Positions 39,523 to 49,936 of a stretch of 64,000 bases of DNA are shown piece after piece. Each line of letters starts with the position of its first letter. The stretch's first letter is position 1. Source of the DNA: Yamadazyma tenuis. Taxonomy: Eukaryota > Ascomycota > Pichiomycetes > Serinales > Debaryomycetaceae. The stretch is taken from positions 1,364,001 through 1,428,000 of the forward strand of contig NC_089462.1 of assembly GCF_029203305.1 (NCBI RefSeq). The letters are read 5' to 3'. The notes under the pieces were generated by a model. That model was given only the letters and a program-made list of their open reading frames with translations. It was not told where the DNA came from and made no database searches. Both the position numbers and the translations under genes were made by a program.

Positions 39523-41802
39523 TCATACAACGTTTCTCTTGTCAGTTGGGTTATTGACAAAGTCTGAGTAGTTTGACTGGTTTCTCTGGTGGGAAATAGT
39601 TGGTTCCGGATGAGAGAAACTGTCCTCATGCATCAAGGTATCACTTAATCTGGTTAAGTTTCCATCATTTGCATTATTATCTGTTTTCTTCTTCTTTGAC
39701 AAAGACCTTGACAAACTCTTCAATCGAGCACCCAAAAAGCTTTGAGGTTCATCAATCGACTCAGTACTATTGTGTTGTTCGGTTTCTTCAAAATCAACCT
39801 CACTTGATTTTTCATGCCCAAGTTCTGGGGTTAAAATGTCTTTATCACTGGAAGGTTGAGCGGTACCTGCTGAAACGTTACCTAACTTATACATTTCTTG
39901 TTCCCAGTTGGTGGTATGATCTTGCGCAGCCACACCCAACGCCATCAATTCATTGGCACTATGGTGAGCAGTCTTTTCCTCGGAGTATTGAGAATTCCGC
40001 TTTATGGACGACATTCTTTGGAAAGAGGTTCTGTCATCTTTTGCTGGAGCAAAACGAGCATCAGGGTTCTTAGAAAGAACGCTTAAAGCACTGAAAACAA
40101 TGATGAAAAGCAACAAAATCAACGAAAATGCAGCATTCAAAATGAAGAACACCCAGGCCATAATGGAAGCTACCGGAGCAGGTTGGCCAAACAAGTCCGA
40201 AAAGAACATGAAAAGGAATGAGTTGATGGTGATGACAATCGCCATAATATAATTGATAATGTTTGTCGGCTTATTCAAGTAGGGTGCTTGAGTGAACAAG
40301 TAAATGGTGTAAGCTAAATCAAGCACGAACACCACCACCACAGAAACCTTGGCAGCCGGTTGGCACAAACTAATGAAAATACCTTTGATGAGGTTGTAAG
40401 CCACAATCACAGTACCAAACCAATATTTTGAGGCATTGAACATGGTATAGCAGAAACCATACTTATTCAATATGGTTTCATCACCATACAACAAAGCCGC
40501 TGGATTGTTGAACTGTTGGATAGAAGCCTTACCCACTCTGAAAGTTCTGTAAAGAGACCAACCAATCACGGCAAAAACCATCAACAAAGATAAGACTGAC
40601 AACACAATCATGGCTGGAGAATCGTTTTGGGTGAACTCCCACAACGACAAAATCACCAACTGAGTGAAACCAATGTAAATGTATCTTAAAGTGGTACCCT
40701 TGATAATGGTGCCGAAAGATCTCCTAAAGTAGTTAAAGCTATTAGGATTCAATTTCTTGGTTTGAATCAACAAGTCTACAATCTGCTTGAGGATGAACAA
40801 AATGAATATCAACAAGTACCCAATCAACACAAAAAACGTAAAGCCAGTTGCGACTATGGAGGTAGGTTCAATGTGACTATCATAACCGATTCTCTTGATT
40901 CCTCTCAACACAATCAAATTGGAGTTTGAATGAAGAGAGTATTCAAGACCTCTTTTCACATACGAATGTAAATTCTCCAAGTAGTCATACGCTCTTTGCA
41001 CCAAGATCTGTTTGGTGGTACCCATAAAATAGGTGGTGGGAGTTCCACCAGTACTTTGGACATACCATCTGAAGATATCTTGCATGAACTTGACTCTGAT
41101 CAATCCCATAGACCAGGCCAAGTTCTCTGCCCACGCCGAAGCAATTGGTGGTAATCTGTCGACACTTTGCATACTAACAACTACAACAGATTGGAAGTAC
41201 AAGAACAAGGAAACGGCATTGGCAGAAACGTTGGAAGCGGCGTTGGAGTTTCCAAAAGTCGACAAAAAGGCGGCAATCAACAACCCCAACCCAGCAATAA
41301 CGGCAGTTGCCCACTTGGCTCCCACCTGAGACACGGTCTTCCCATTGGAAAAACTTGATTGCAAACAACTGAGGGTTTCTCCCGAATCTCTATCCACCAC
41401 GTACACCTTCACAATGGCATCGATGTCAGGAACCTGGTAGGCAATTCCGGGAAGAAGTGCCGCAGTCTTCTTGCTGATATACTGGATACTGTCGATTTGC
41501 AAAGAACCTGGGTACACCGGACAAAACTGTTTCCATCCCAAGCTACACAAGTCGATTTTATCTTCGATTAGCAAAAACCCATAGGCGTACACATACACAT
41601 GACCGATGACATATCCACTGATGTCAGTGGTCAAGTCGATGTTGTACCGCAAAGAAAGATCATCAGGATTGAAAGTAACATTGAAGTAAGATGGAGTAAT
41701 TAATGATTTTTCAGAACATGTAACTAACGAGGTTGCCATAAGCGACCGGGTAGCAAGGGTAATGTTGGCCCACAAGAGGAGGGTCCACATATGGAACAAC
41801 AT
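39523..41802 (-). CDS. FLC/TRP-like multi-pass membrane protein
   Basis: A 759-residue protein of the fungal Flc family (FAD carriers, related to TRP/Pkd2 channels), which in yeast affects FAD entry to the ER, wall synthesis and calcium. A signal peptide (LLLWANITLATRSLMA) is followed by a lumenal ML-like domain with conserved Cys (about residues 20-165; CSLGWKQFCPVYPG). About nine membrane segments lie between residues 170 and 600. These include WATAVIAGLGLLIAAFLSTF and AWSMGLIRVKFMQDIFRWYV, the latter being a family signature. The cytosolic C-terminus is Ser-rich and phosphorylation-prone. I cannot decide between Flc1, Flc2 and Flc3. ATG 41802 is the first; 41790 is possible. Confidence 0.9.
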   Translation of the reverse strand: MLFHMWTLLLWANITLATRSLMATSLVTCSEKSLITPSYFNVTFNPDDLSLRYNIDLTTDISGYVIGHVYVYAYGFLLIEDKIDLCSLGWKQFCPVYPGSLQIDSIQYISKKTAALLPGIAYQVPDIDAIVKVYVVDRDSGETLSCLQSSFSNGKTVSQVGAKWATAVIAGLGLLIAAFLSTFGNSNAASNVSANAVSLFLYFQSVVVVSMQSVDRLPPIASAWAENLAWSMGLIRVKFMQDIFRWYVQSTGGTPTTYFMGTTKQILVQRAYDYLENLHSYVKRGLEYSLHSNSNLIVLRGIKRIGYDSHIEPTSIVATGFTFFVLIGYLLIFILFILKQIVDLLIQTKKLNPNSFNYFRRSFGTIIKGTTLRYIYIGFTQLVILSLWEFTQNDSPAMIVLSVLSLLMVFAVIGWSLYRTFRVGKASIQQFNNPAALLYGDETILNKYGFCYTMFNASKYWFGTVIVAYNLIKGIFISLCQPAAKVSVVVVFVLDLAYTIYLFTQAPYLNKPTNIINYIMAIVITINSFLFMFFSDLFGQPAPVASIMAWVFFILNAAFSLILLLFIIVFSALSVLSKNPDARFAPAKDDRTSFQRMSSIKRNSQYSEEKTAHHSANELMALGVAAQDHTTNWEQEMYKLGNVSAGTAQPSSDKDILTPELGHEKSSEVDFEETEQHNSTESIDEPQSFLGARLKSLSRSLSKKKKTDNNANDGNLTRLSDTLMHEDSFSHPEPTISHQRNQSNYSDFVNNPTDKRNVV

Positions 41803-42231
41803 ATCGGAGTTTTCAAAAAAATTTGGTAGATACAAGTAAATCTGTGGTTGTTTATAATCGGATCACAGGGATCACTGTGAAAAGTCTGGGCTCGAAAGGG
41901 TCTTGAGAAATAGGTCTGGAAACAAGAACAAACACTAGAAAAAGGGTATCACGGGGCGTACAGATCAAGGACACACGCTATTCCTCGGGAGTATTGCTAA
42001 AACGAAGGTATTTCACCAGATGTATCAAGCGCAAAGAACAGATTTCTCACCTCTTGCCTAAGAATAGATAAAAATTTTTTGCTTTCTGCTCGTTGTTTTT
42101 TTGCCAGTGCGCCTTCGCAACTGCAGGTTAGGGGTTAGCGCGACAGGAGCGCGAGTTTTTGCATCTTAAAATAGAGCTCATTTACGCGGCGCATGGGCTA
42201 GTAAGTTGAGTGTATGGCATAATATATACTG
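41803..42231. other. Intergenic region, FLC promoter
   Basis: A 429-nt region between two minus-strand genes. T-rich runs lie at 42070-42105. No gene or RNA seen. Confidence 0.5.
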
Positions 42232-45200
42232 CTAAATATGATACTCCACGAGCCGGGTGGGTTCTTTGATGACGTCCTCACCCCAGACCACTGACACCAC
42301 GTCCCAAAACTCGCGGGCGTAGAAGAGCTGAATCCCATATTTATCGAAAAAGTATGTTTCTGGCTCAACGTTCTGGTAGTATTTCTTGTCGTTATCCGCC
42401 AAGAGCGCATTCAATTTCGAATCGTCATTAATGGCCTTTACGTACTCTTCAATTATATCCTTTCTGTTCTCTCTGGGAGCAATGACACGTTTTATCCCAC
42501 TCAAGTTGGCACCCAAGATTTTTTCTTTGAGTCCTCCAATTGGTAAAACCATTCCTCGGAGGGTGATTTCTCCCGTCATGGCCAAATCCTGAGGAACGGG
42601 TCTCTCCAATATTAACGACAAGAACAGTAAGGCCATGGTAATACCGGCCGAAGGTCCATCTTTCTGGATAGATCCCATGGGAACATGCAAGTGGATTTCC
42701 AAGTTTTTGAATTTGGTGATCAACAGATCCATTTCCTCAGTGGGTAAGCTCAACGCATTATTGTAGATGATCAGCTTGATGAAAGTGAGCCCGATTTTGG
42801 CACTTTCCATCAACACTTCGCCGAGACGACCTGTCATGTTCAACGAGCCTCCTTTTTCGGGGTTGCTGAAACCTATACTCTCAAACGTTAACACTGAGCC
42901 GCTTCCCTCACCATTGTAAGATAACCCATTGACGATACCAATTTGGTTGGGGGTGCTGTAGATCTCCATCGACATGTTGGGATAGGGCACTCCCAAGTAC
43001 TTGGGCAAGTCGTATTCATCGATCTTGGCATTGTACATACCTTCTGTCAATGACTTGGAATATTCAACTGCCTTGTATCTGCAAATGGTTCCCAACTTTC
43101 TCTCCAAGTTTCTGACACCGGCTTCCCGTGTATAGCCATTGATGATTTTGGTCAACACATCATCGGAGATGTCAATGAGATCCTGGGTTGGTAACCCATT
43201 TCTGGTGATTTGTCGGGGGAGCAAATACTTTTGGCCAATCACCAACTTCTCAAAGTAGTCGTATGCTGTCAACTCGATCATTTCCAACCGGTCCAACAAA
43301 GGCCTGGATAAGTTGTGAGGTTCATTGGCAGTACAAATAAAGATTACTTGAGACAAGTCAATAGGGAATCCAAGGTAATGGTCTGTAAACGAAGTGTTCT
43401 GCTCGGGGTCCAACACTTCCAATAAAGCGGCTGAAGGGTCTCCATTGAACTTGTTGGCAGCGTTGGAAGAGCCACCAATAACCTTATCGATTTCGTCCAA
43501 CAAGATGACGGGGTTCATTGATCTGGCCTTTCTAAGACTTTGAACAATTACCCCCGGCATAGCTCCAACGTAGGTCCTTCTGTGTCCTCTGATTTCAGAT
43601 TCGTCTTTTATACCTCCCAAAGATACCCTTTGGAAGTTCCTTCCCAAACTTGAAGCAATAGACTTGGCCAAAGACGTTTTACCAATTCCGGGAGGACCTG
43701 CCAACATGATAATGGGGGACTTATTGTTCTTACTAACGATAATATTCTTTTCGTTTGTGTCCTTGTCAATTGACAATTGTTTCGACTTTTCATTTTGTAA
43801 AATAGCTTCCCTACGAGCTTTGGCAGTCTCATCACTGTTTTCAATCATTATGGCTTGGTCATTGTTAGCACCAACGGACTTGGCGGTATCTTGTTGTTTT
43901 TGGGCTACCACCTCGAATTCTTTAGCGGCATTTGATCCCAAGAGTTTCAACACTACCAAATATTGGATCAATCTTCTCTTGACGTTCTCTAATCCATAAT
44001 GGTCTTTATCAAGTTGGGCTTTCGCTGCATTGATGTCGATGTCTTGGTTAGATTGGAACTTCGATACAAACTTGTCCCAAGGTAAATCGGTTACAATGTC
44101 TAGATAGTTTCTGATCACATGATAGTCAGCGTTACCAGGACTGGAAGACTTAATCCGCTTAAAATCCTTTACAATTAACCTCTTTGTGTCACTGGACAAA
44201 CTTGAAATCTGGGGTAATTTATTCTTGATGAAGGTCGTGATTGCACCCAAGTCATCGTCATCCTCTTCATCTTCATCATTAGGGGGTTGACTACCATCTC
44301 CCAAAGATCCACTAGTACTGGGTCTCTTACGAACAAGCTGTTTCTTGTCTTTGGCTGAATTCTTGCTCATACTTTCCAAAACCATTCTTATTGACTTCAA
44401 CTGATTGGCAACCACAGTGGCTCTTTGAATATTAGAAGCTTCGTTGAAAAACCAGTGATTAACGAAACTGCTATTGCTGAATAGGTTATTGAAGACTTCG
44501 TTTAAGGACGACACCATATTATTGATCTCCAGAATCCGGTCGTTGACTTTGAATTTATTCAATAGCATCAACTTATGGTGGTTGGGGAACGGGATAATAG
44601 CACAAGTTAGGTCAATAAGTCTCAAAAAGGTCGTGTGATCGAACTTGGTAGGATCGCTAGACATGTTAGCTTCAAACGACTGGAATAGTTTCTGTAAGCT
44701 TTGATAGGCCTTATTGAAGTCCTTGGATCCCGACAACTGCAAATACAAAGCATTTGCCAAAGGGTTCAAAGCAAGTAAATCTCTGGTGGCATCAGTTTTA
44801 GACTTGAGCAACGCTTGACGATACTCAATGAGGAATTTATCGATGTTACTAAACAATTCCTGGACGTTTCTGTTCAACTTCTTATGGTTTTTAAAGACGT
44901 TGTCGACGTGCAAATTGGAGTCCACTTTAACAACACTCTCGTTCTTTTTAGCAACAAAAGCATTCTTGACAACACTCCCTCTGCTTAACGCCTGAAGTGT
45001 CAAGCGTACATTGCTGGCATCGTCGGTGATACCAATGACTTTGGCCACAGTAACGACATCAGATTTGATCTCCTCATTTGATTTCTTAATCTTCTCCAAG
45101 TTTGGGATAACCGCCAACACAAGCCAGTCAAATTCTTTAAGATTGTCAGTTCCATGTTCATACTTGCAGAAGCTGCTGATTCCATCGACGGCTTCTTGTG

Positions 45201-45390
45201 ATAGGTAGTCGTCTTTATCGAATTCATATTCATTGAGAAGATTCTTAATGAGCGAGATATCTGCAATCTTATCTTTATAACGTGACAATAAGGCAGCGGC
45301 TTTGAACCGAGAGAATGTCACGTTGTAGATGATTCCAGGCAACAACACCAAGTTGGAATCTAGCCTATACGTTGGTAACGTTAAGTTCAT
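42232..45390 (-). CDS. Lon protease, peroxisomal type (Lon2/Pln)
   Basis: A 1052-residue ATP-dependent Lon protease. The substrate-binding Lon N domain starts within the first 10 residues ([20 protein letters not shown]), leaving no mitochondrial presequence, unlike Pim1. The AAA+ module has Walker [10 protein letters not shown] (about residue 560) and Walker [10 protein letters not shown], with the sensor region [21 protein letters not shown]. The protease domain has the catalytic Ser in [11 protein letters not shown] (about residue 915) and the Lys in [10 protein letters not shown] (about residue 955). Both are intact. The architecture fits the peroxisomal Lon of methylotrophic and CTG-clade yeasts, which removes misfolded or oxidised matrix proteins. 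The C-terminus is Tyr-His-Ile, not a classical PTS1. A Ser/acidic insert (about 355-385) is species-specific. Confidence 0.92.
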   Translation of the reverse strand: MNLTLPTYRLDSNLVLLPGIIYNVTFSRFKAAALLSRYKDKIADISLIKNLLNEYEFDKDDYLSQEAVDGISSFCKYEHGTDNLKEFDWLVLAVIPNLEKIKKSNEEIKSDVVTVAKVIGITDDASNVRLTLQALSRGSVVKNAFVAKKNESVVKVDSNLHVDNVFKNHKKLNRNVQELFSNIDKFLIEYRQALLKSKTDATRDLLALNPLANALYLQLSGSKDFNKAYQSLQKLFQSFEANMSSDPTKFDHTTFLRLIDLTCAIIPFPNHHKLMLLNKFKVNDRILEINNMVSSLNEVFNNLFSNSSFVNHWFFNEASNIQRATVVANQLKSIRMVLESMSKNSAKDKKQLVRKRPSTSGSLGDGSQPPNDEDEEDDDDLGAITTFIKNKLPQISSLSSDTKRLIVKDFKRIKSSSPGNADYHVIRNYLDIVTDLPWDKFVSKFQSNQDIDINAAKAQLDKDHYGLENVKRRLIQYLVVLKLLGSNAAKEFEVVAQKQQDTAKSVGANNDQAIMIENSDETAKARREAILQNEKSKQLSIDKDTNEKNIIVSKNNKSPIIMLAGPPGIGKTSLAKSIASSLGRNFQRVSLGGIKDESEIRGHRRTYVGAMPGVIVQSLRKARSMNPVILLDEIDKVIGGSSNAANKFNGDPSAALLEVLDPEQNTSFTDHYLGFPIDLSQVIFICTANEPHNLSRPLLDRLEMIELTAYDYFEKLVIGQKYLLPRQITRNGLPTQDLIDISDDVLTKIINGYTREAGVRNLERKLGTICRYKAVEYSKSLTEGMYNAKIDEYDLPKYLGVPYPNMSMEIYSTPNQIGIVNGLSYNGEGSGSVLTFESIGFSNPEKGGSLNMTGRLGEVLMESAKIGLTFIKLIIYNNALSLPTEEMDLLITKFKNLEIHLHVPMGSIQKDGPSAGITMALLFLSLILERPVPQDLAMTGEITLRGMVLPIGGLKEKILGANLSGIKRVIAPRENRKDIIEEYVKAINDDSKLNALLADNDKKYYQNVEPETYFFDKYGIQLFYAREFWDVVSVVWGEDVIKEPTRLVEYHI

Positions 45391-45798
45391 GGTTTTGGGG
45401 GTTGAAAGTAAGTTGCCACTTCTTTTAGGGGAGATCTAGTTATGAGAACGTGATTTTTGGTGCGAATCCGAGGACCACTTCAGACTGTGGGGCTGTTTGA
45501 AAAGATATTAAGAATACGGGGCTGTTTGATAAGATATCAATAATATGTGATCGAGACAGGTGCAAATTAGATAGGTAGAAGAAACTGGATCATACCAGTG
45601 GGTTGAATTACTAGCAGAAGCAGCCAAAAATTGACAGTTTTCAATATACTCAGGTGGGAGGTCGAAGGTCGTCCCGAACTAGGCCCACTTCGCGGTAGAT
45701 GAAGCCGGAAAATTGACTGAAGTTATATTTATATATACAAGATGCAGACTATGAAATCTATGATATTCATTACAAGTCGGTGAAGGCCGGAAGAAATT
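45391..45798. other. Intergenic region upstream of the Lon gene
   Basis: A 408-nt region between two minus-strand genes. A near-duplicate phrase, GGGGCTGTTTGA..AAGATAT, occurs at about 45489 and 45519 (roughly 30 nt apart), a short local duplication. Otherwise nothing is recognised. Confidence 0.5.
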
Positions 45799-46839
45799 CT
45801 ATAATATGTCCTTCAAGTTCACCTGGCCACTGCCTCTGGGCAACGGTTGGGGCTGGTTTTCACTCTTCTTCCACCCAATCATGAAAATCACACTGAAAGT
45901 AACTGGCAAAGTCACAGTTCCATCGGGGCCTTTCTCTCCATGTAACGCCTTGTAAATCTCGTTGGCCGCAAGTAAAAGATCTCTATCCAAATATCCCGAC
46001 CGACTCAACACAGCGTTTTGTTCTCCCATGAGTTGCAAATCATTACATACCGACACAATATCAGGAAACCCACCCACCACAATTTCCTCGGTGTCAATCG
46101 TGAGCATGTTGAACCCGGCTCGGTTCAATAACGTCCCCACGTCGTTGAGTTCCACTAGAGGACTTACACGGGGAGAAAGACCTCCTTTTCTCTCCAATTC
46201 TGCCAATTGCAACGCCGTCCTCAACTCATAGAGAGTGTCACCCCCAAAAAGCGTTCCCAAAAACAACCCGTCTGGCTTCAACACCCGGTTGATGTTGGCC
46301 AAGGTTCCTGGTAAGTCATTGATCCAATGCAAAGAAAGGTTTGAGATCACCGAGTCAAAGTAGTCGGACTTCAACACCGGATGGTTGAATTTCTCTTCAT
46401 CTCCCACCACCCGATCGGTGGTGCCAGCAAATGCATCCCAATACGACTCATGGACGTCCCGGTGGAGAATTTCCTGGGAGGAATCGAACATTGTGTAATT
46501 GGAAATCCGGTTGCGTATGGTGAGTTTGTCTTTATTGAGTTGGGTCAAATGCTGGCTCATCTCTGTGGAGGCATCGGGCGGGATGACAGTGGGGATACAG
46601 AGATTCTTCAACAAGTTGCCGCCATTGGACCCGAAGTCAAGGGTATTTGTCAAGTCTCTGGTGATAAATGCTAGTCTCTCGATGGTCTTGGTGGCCACCT
46701 CATCTCGAAGGTACTCAACTTTTTTGGATTCCTGGGGGTTGATTTTGGGAAACCGGCTCCGTTGTGCAAGTTTGGCCACTCGGTCAAATACATTAAACTG
46801 GTGGTTCGGGGCGTTTGTGGCTAATGTTCTTCTCAACAT
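45799..46839 (-). CDS. NDUFAF5-like methyltransferase-fold complex I assembly factor
   Basis: A 346-residue mitochondrial protein of the class I methyltransferase fold. The N-terminus MLRRTLATNAPNHQFNVFDRVAKLAQR combines an import signal with the family opening. LDFGSNGGNLLKNL is the nucleotide-site loop. FDSVISNLSLHWINDLPGTLANINRVLKPDGLFLGTLFGG-type sequence (in shorter parts) is the hallmark of NDUFAF5, which hydroxylates an Arg of NDUFS7 during complex I assembly. ELRTALQLAE and GFPDIVSVCNDLQLMGEQNAV also match. S. cerevisiae lacks complex I and this gene, so its presence fits a complex-I-bearing yeast. The frame extends upstream only through a TTG; ATG 46839 is used. Confidence 0.92.
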   Translation of the reverse strand: MLRRTLATNAPNHQFNVFDRVAKLAQRSRFPKINPQESKKVEYLRDEVATKTIERLAFITRDLTNTLDFGSNGGNLLKNLCIPTVIPPDASTEMSQHLTQLNKDKLTIRNRISNYTMFDSSQEILHRDVHESYWDAFAGTTDRVVGDEEKFNHPVLKSDYFDSVISNLSLHWINDLPGTLANINRVLKPDGLFLGTLFGGDTLYELRTALQLAELERKGGLSPRVSPLVELNDVGTLLNRAGFNMLTIDTEEIVVGGFPDIVSVCNDLQLMGEQNAVLSRSGYLDRDLLLAANEIYKALHGEKGPDGTVTLPVTFSVIFMIGWKKSENQPQPLPRGSGQVNLKDIL

Positions 46840-47969
46840 CGCTGTGAGCAAGATTATTTTTTTGCCATACCGATATATTCGCGATGCGGGAACTGAGCAC
46901 AATGGACCCCACCTTCGTCGGCGCCCCCACTATTGGAGAAACATATACGGGGATCGGAAGCAGATCGGTGAGCCCACGGACAGTTGGCACCGATTGGAGG
47001 GTGGAGGTAAATAGGTTGGGTCAGGCACGGCGGCGGAAAGCAGACGGCGGTTACTGCCATTCTTGTTTTGGTGCAACGCAAAAGCTTCCGGACGTGACCC
47101 GAACATTGCTGGTAATGTAACGGGACGACACAGGGGCGGACAAGCGTGACCTGTACCAAGACGACCACAATTTCTTTGCGTTTCAAAGCCCCATTAGTGT
47201 TATCCGTCCAGCTGTCAGTTGTTGGAGCCTCCGTGGCCCCTCCTCTCCGGTCCCAGCCCAAGCTATCAAAGAATAATCTCAAGCTGATCAATTTCTGGAC
47301 ATGGAAAATAATCCAGGGAACCCAGTTTATCGGGCCACTATATCTGATTAGGAAATAATTGCAGGGGGAACCGAAGAGGGGGGGACCGACGAAGAGCAAA
47401 GGGAGTGCTGACGCGCCTTAAACTGGCAGGTTTCCCGGAAATTTAGGTTACTTTTGTCGAGTTTGTTATGATCAGCCTCGTAAAAAGGGCCATATATTGT
47501 GGGGTAATCCTGTACTTGAGCCAATTGTCTGAATATCCAAAACAACCTGAGATTGCGGAGGAAAGAGGGACTTTCGGAGGGCTTGGCTTGGTTTTTGTGA
47601 ATGCTTGTAGCCTACAAACAATATGGGTCGATGGATACTGGCTACTTCAACAGCTGTGAAACTACTACAAAATGCCGGAAATATATGAGAGGTTTTGTGA
47701 CTCAGGGATTTTGTGTCCTTATTTTCACACCTGTTATTCTTGGCTACTATTTTGCGGCTGCAATTCATCGGTGTGAGCTTAAGATATCTCGGAAAGAATG
47801 CAAAGATAGAATTAGAATGTGGGGGGATGGAGTATTTTCCTTTTTTTGAATCATTTTGCATTCAACCATTCGCTCATAAGCTGGGGTATCGATTTGCAGC
47901 TAACCGGAGAGATATAAAGCTCCGTGTATGTCACTGTAATTTTTTTGGTCAAAGAATTCCACTATTACA
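46840..47969. other. Long divergent intergenic region upstream of the sugar transporter
   Basis: A 1.13-kb region without a supported gene. The part at about 46880-47260 is visibly GC-richer than its surroundings, with repeated CGG triplets (for example at 47028-47050) and one CGG-N10-CCG arrangement at 46977-46992. The ORFs here (181 codons on minus at 46854-47399; 129 codons on minus at 47472-47861) have no conserved look. The last 100 nt hold the transporter TATA box. The length suits a strongly regulated transporter promoter. Confidence 0.5.
47905..47924 (+). promoter_or_regulatory. TATA box flanked by CGGAG/CTCCG arms
   Basis: TATAAA at 47913-47918, 52 nt before the transporter ATG, lies between CGGAG (47905-47909) and CTCCG (47920-47924). 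The arms form a perfect 5-bp inverted repeat; CGG and CCG are 14 nt apart, not the 11 of Gal4 sites. Confidence 0.5.
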
Positions 47970-49559
47970 ATGAGCGCTTCTAGCATTGACAAACAGCCTC
48001 ATTACACTGAAGATGCACCTATTAATCTTGAAGATGATCGGGTCGAAAACTATATCAAGCAAGACTTGAAGTGGTGGAAACAATCCCACTTGATTAAGTT
48101 GAACTTTTTATTATTTCTTTGTACTTTGGCCAGTACCAACAATGGGTATGATGGGTCGATGTTGAACGGTTTACAAAGTTTGGAGTCCTGGAACAAAAAA
48201 ATCAACCCTAGTGGTGATTCAGTGAAGTTGGGGGCTTTGTCAAATGGTACTATTTTTGGAAGTATCATTGGTCTTCCTATAGTTCCCTACATTGTGGACA
48301 GATGGGGAAGAAGAGTGGGGATTTTTAGTGGCCAGCTTTTGTGTTTGATTGGAGCCATTTTACAGGGGGTTAGTACCAACTACGCTTTCTTCCTTTCGGC
48401 AAGAATGGTTTTAGGTCTTGGTAATGCATTCATGGTGGTTAGTGCTCCCGCTCTTATTTCTGAAATCGCTTTCCCATCCCACAGAGAAGCTGCTACTGGG
48501 TTCTATAATACTTGTTGGTACTTGGGAGCTTTCCTCGCTGCATGGATTACTTATGGTACTAACAAACTTGGTACTGAAAATAACTGGGCCTGGAGAATTC
48601 CAAGTTTCTTGCAAGGTTTCATGCCACTCGTGCAAGTACTTACTATCTTCTTTGTTCCTGAAAGTCCTCGTTTTCATGTTTCAAAGGGACAGTTTGATAA
48701 GGCTGAAGCTATGTTGAGAAAACATCATATTGGAGGATCTAACGACCCAATGGACTTGGCGTTGATAGACTTTGAAATGAAAGAAATCCAATTGGCTATT
48801 GAGTTGGAGAAGTTGAACACTGAATCTTCCTACTGGGATTTCATCAAATTGAAGAACTTTAGAAAAAGAACCTTTTTGGTGTTTTACACTCCATGCATTA
48901 TGCAGTTGTCCGGAAATGGTTTGGTGTCCTACTATTTGAATAAGGTATTGAACTCCATTGGTATCACCGACTCCGATAGGCAATTGCAAATAAATGGATT
49001 CCTTATGATGTACAATATGTTCCTTTCTATGGGAGTGGCATTTGTGTTCAAGTACTTCAAGAGAAGAAAAATGTTTTTATTCTCCATTGCATCCATGTTA
49101 ATTTGTTACATCTTGTGGACCATTTTATCGGCATTGGCTGTGAAAAGACACTATCCTACGTCTTTATCCAACGGGGTTTTGGCTTTCATCTTCCTTTTCT
49201 ATGCGTCGTATGATATCGGTCTTAATGGTTTACCCATCTTGTATATCACTGAAATCTTACCTTACACCCACCGTGCTAAAGGTTTGAACTTGTTCCAGTT
49301 TGGTCAAACTTGTACTTTAATTTTCAACGGGTATGTTAATCCTGTGGCCATGGACGCGATCGAGTGGAAATACTACATCGTCTGGTGTTGCAACTTGGCG
49401 GTCGAATTGGTGGTTGTGTACTTCTTCTACCCAGAAACAAACTTACACAAGGACACGACTTTGGAAGAAATCGGGCAAATCTTTGGAGACCCCATTTCCG
49501 ACAGCCGTCTTATGTCTATTTCTCATGAGGAAAAGCTTGAAGTTGAACACAGTGCTTAA
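47970..49559 (+). CDS. MFS sugar transporter, Lac12-like
   Basis: A 529-residue proton-coupled sugar porter with 12 predicted membrane segments. Signatures are NNGYDGSMLNGLQ in helix 1, DRWGRRVGI between helices 2 and 3, RMVLGLGNAFMVVSAPALISEIAFPSHREAATGFYN-type sequence (in parts) through helix 4, FVPESPRF after helix 6, and FFYPETNLHKDTTLEEI at the end. The NNGYDGSMLNG and SAPALISE spelling is that of the fungal lactose permease branch rather than hexose transporters. Substrate is inferred only; lactose, cellobiose or another glycoside is possible. A Gal4/Lac9-like activator lies 1.1 kb downstream with a small kinase between, all on the same strand. Confidence 0.9.
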   Translation: MSASSIDKQPHYTEDAPINLEDDRVENYIKQDLKWWKQSHLIKLNFLLFLCTLASTNNGYDGSMLNGLQSLESWNKKINPSGDSVKLGALSNGTIFGSIIGLPIVPYIVDRWGRRVGIFSGQLLCLIGAILQGVSTNYAFFLSARMVLGLGNAFMVVSAPALISEIAFPSHREAATGFYNTCWYLGAFLAAWITYGTNKLGTENNWAWRIPSFLQGFMPLVQVLTIFFVPESPRFHVSKGQFDKAEAMLRKHHIGGSNDPMDLALIDFEMKEIQLAIELEKLNTESSYWDFIKLKNFRKRTFLVFYTPCIMQLSGNGLVSYYLNKVLNSIGITDSDRQLQINGFLMMYNMFLSMGVAFVFKYFKRRKMFLFSIASMLICYILWTILSALAVKRHYPTSLSNGVLAFIFLFYASYDIGLNGLPILYITEILPYTHRAKGLNLFQFGQTCTLIFNGYVNPVAMDAIEWKYYIVWCCNLAVELVVVYFFYPETNLHKDTTLEEIGQIFGDPISDSRLMSISHEEKLEVEHSA

Positions 49560-49936
49560 GCCATGGGAAATACCTTTAATTCTTTTGTTATTAATAACCT
49601 TTAAGTAGCTTTTATATTGAATGTATCAGTCTACTACTGAGAAACTCCCGATACATGCAGGAATGGATATGTGTAGCCCATGGCAGCTATAAACTGTAAA
49701 AAAACTTGGCCCCTCTTCCCCAATTGATACAGGCATGGAGAATGGCCCTTCCGTTGAACCTGTAAAAGGTCACGTGCTCTTTCCCGGATTAGTGCATGGC
49801 TGGAGTTGTCTCATCCGCAAACTATTAGGGCGACAGTGAACCTGAAAGTTTCGCTAACAGGCGAGCGACTGCGAGAGGAGGAAACACCCATATAATAGCC
49901 CCGATGCCCCTAGTTTTTTTGTATTCTGAATCGACA
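49560..49936. other. Intergenic region upstream of the P-loop kinase
   Basis: A 377-nt region holding the transporter 3' end and the kinase promoter, with an E-box listed separately and TATAATAG at about 49892. Confidence 0.5.
49769..49776. promoter_or_regulatory. GTCACGTG, Cbf1-type E-box
   Basis: The full 8-base Cbf1 consensus lies 160 nt before the kinase start codon. In CTG-clade yeasts Cbf1 serves sulphur, respiratory and ribosomal-protein genes. The target here is not known. Confidence 0.45.

Noticed and set aside
46854..47399. 181-codon ORF on the minus strand upstream of the NDUFAF5-like gene
   Set aside because: Composition is erratic (many Cys, Trp, Pro without pattern), the frame overlaps the start of the real gene, and no domain is seen. 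It arises from the GC-rich island.
47472..47861. 129-codon ORF on the minus strand in the transporter promoter
   Set aside because: No conserved block, and plus-strand ORFs of similar size overlap it. Treated as chance.
47340..47970. Gal4 sites (CGG-N11-CCG) in the transporter promoter
   Set aside because: I searched by eye and found only other spacings (N10 at 46977, N14 at 47905). No exact site was seen.
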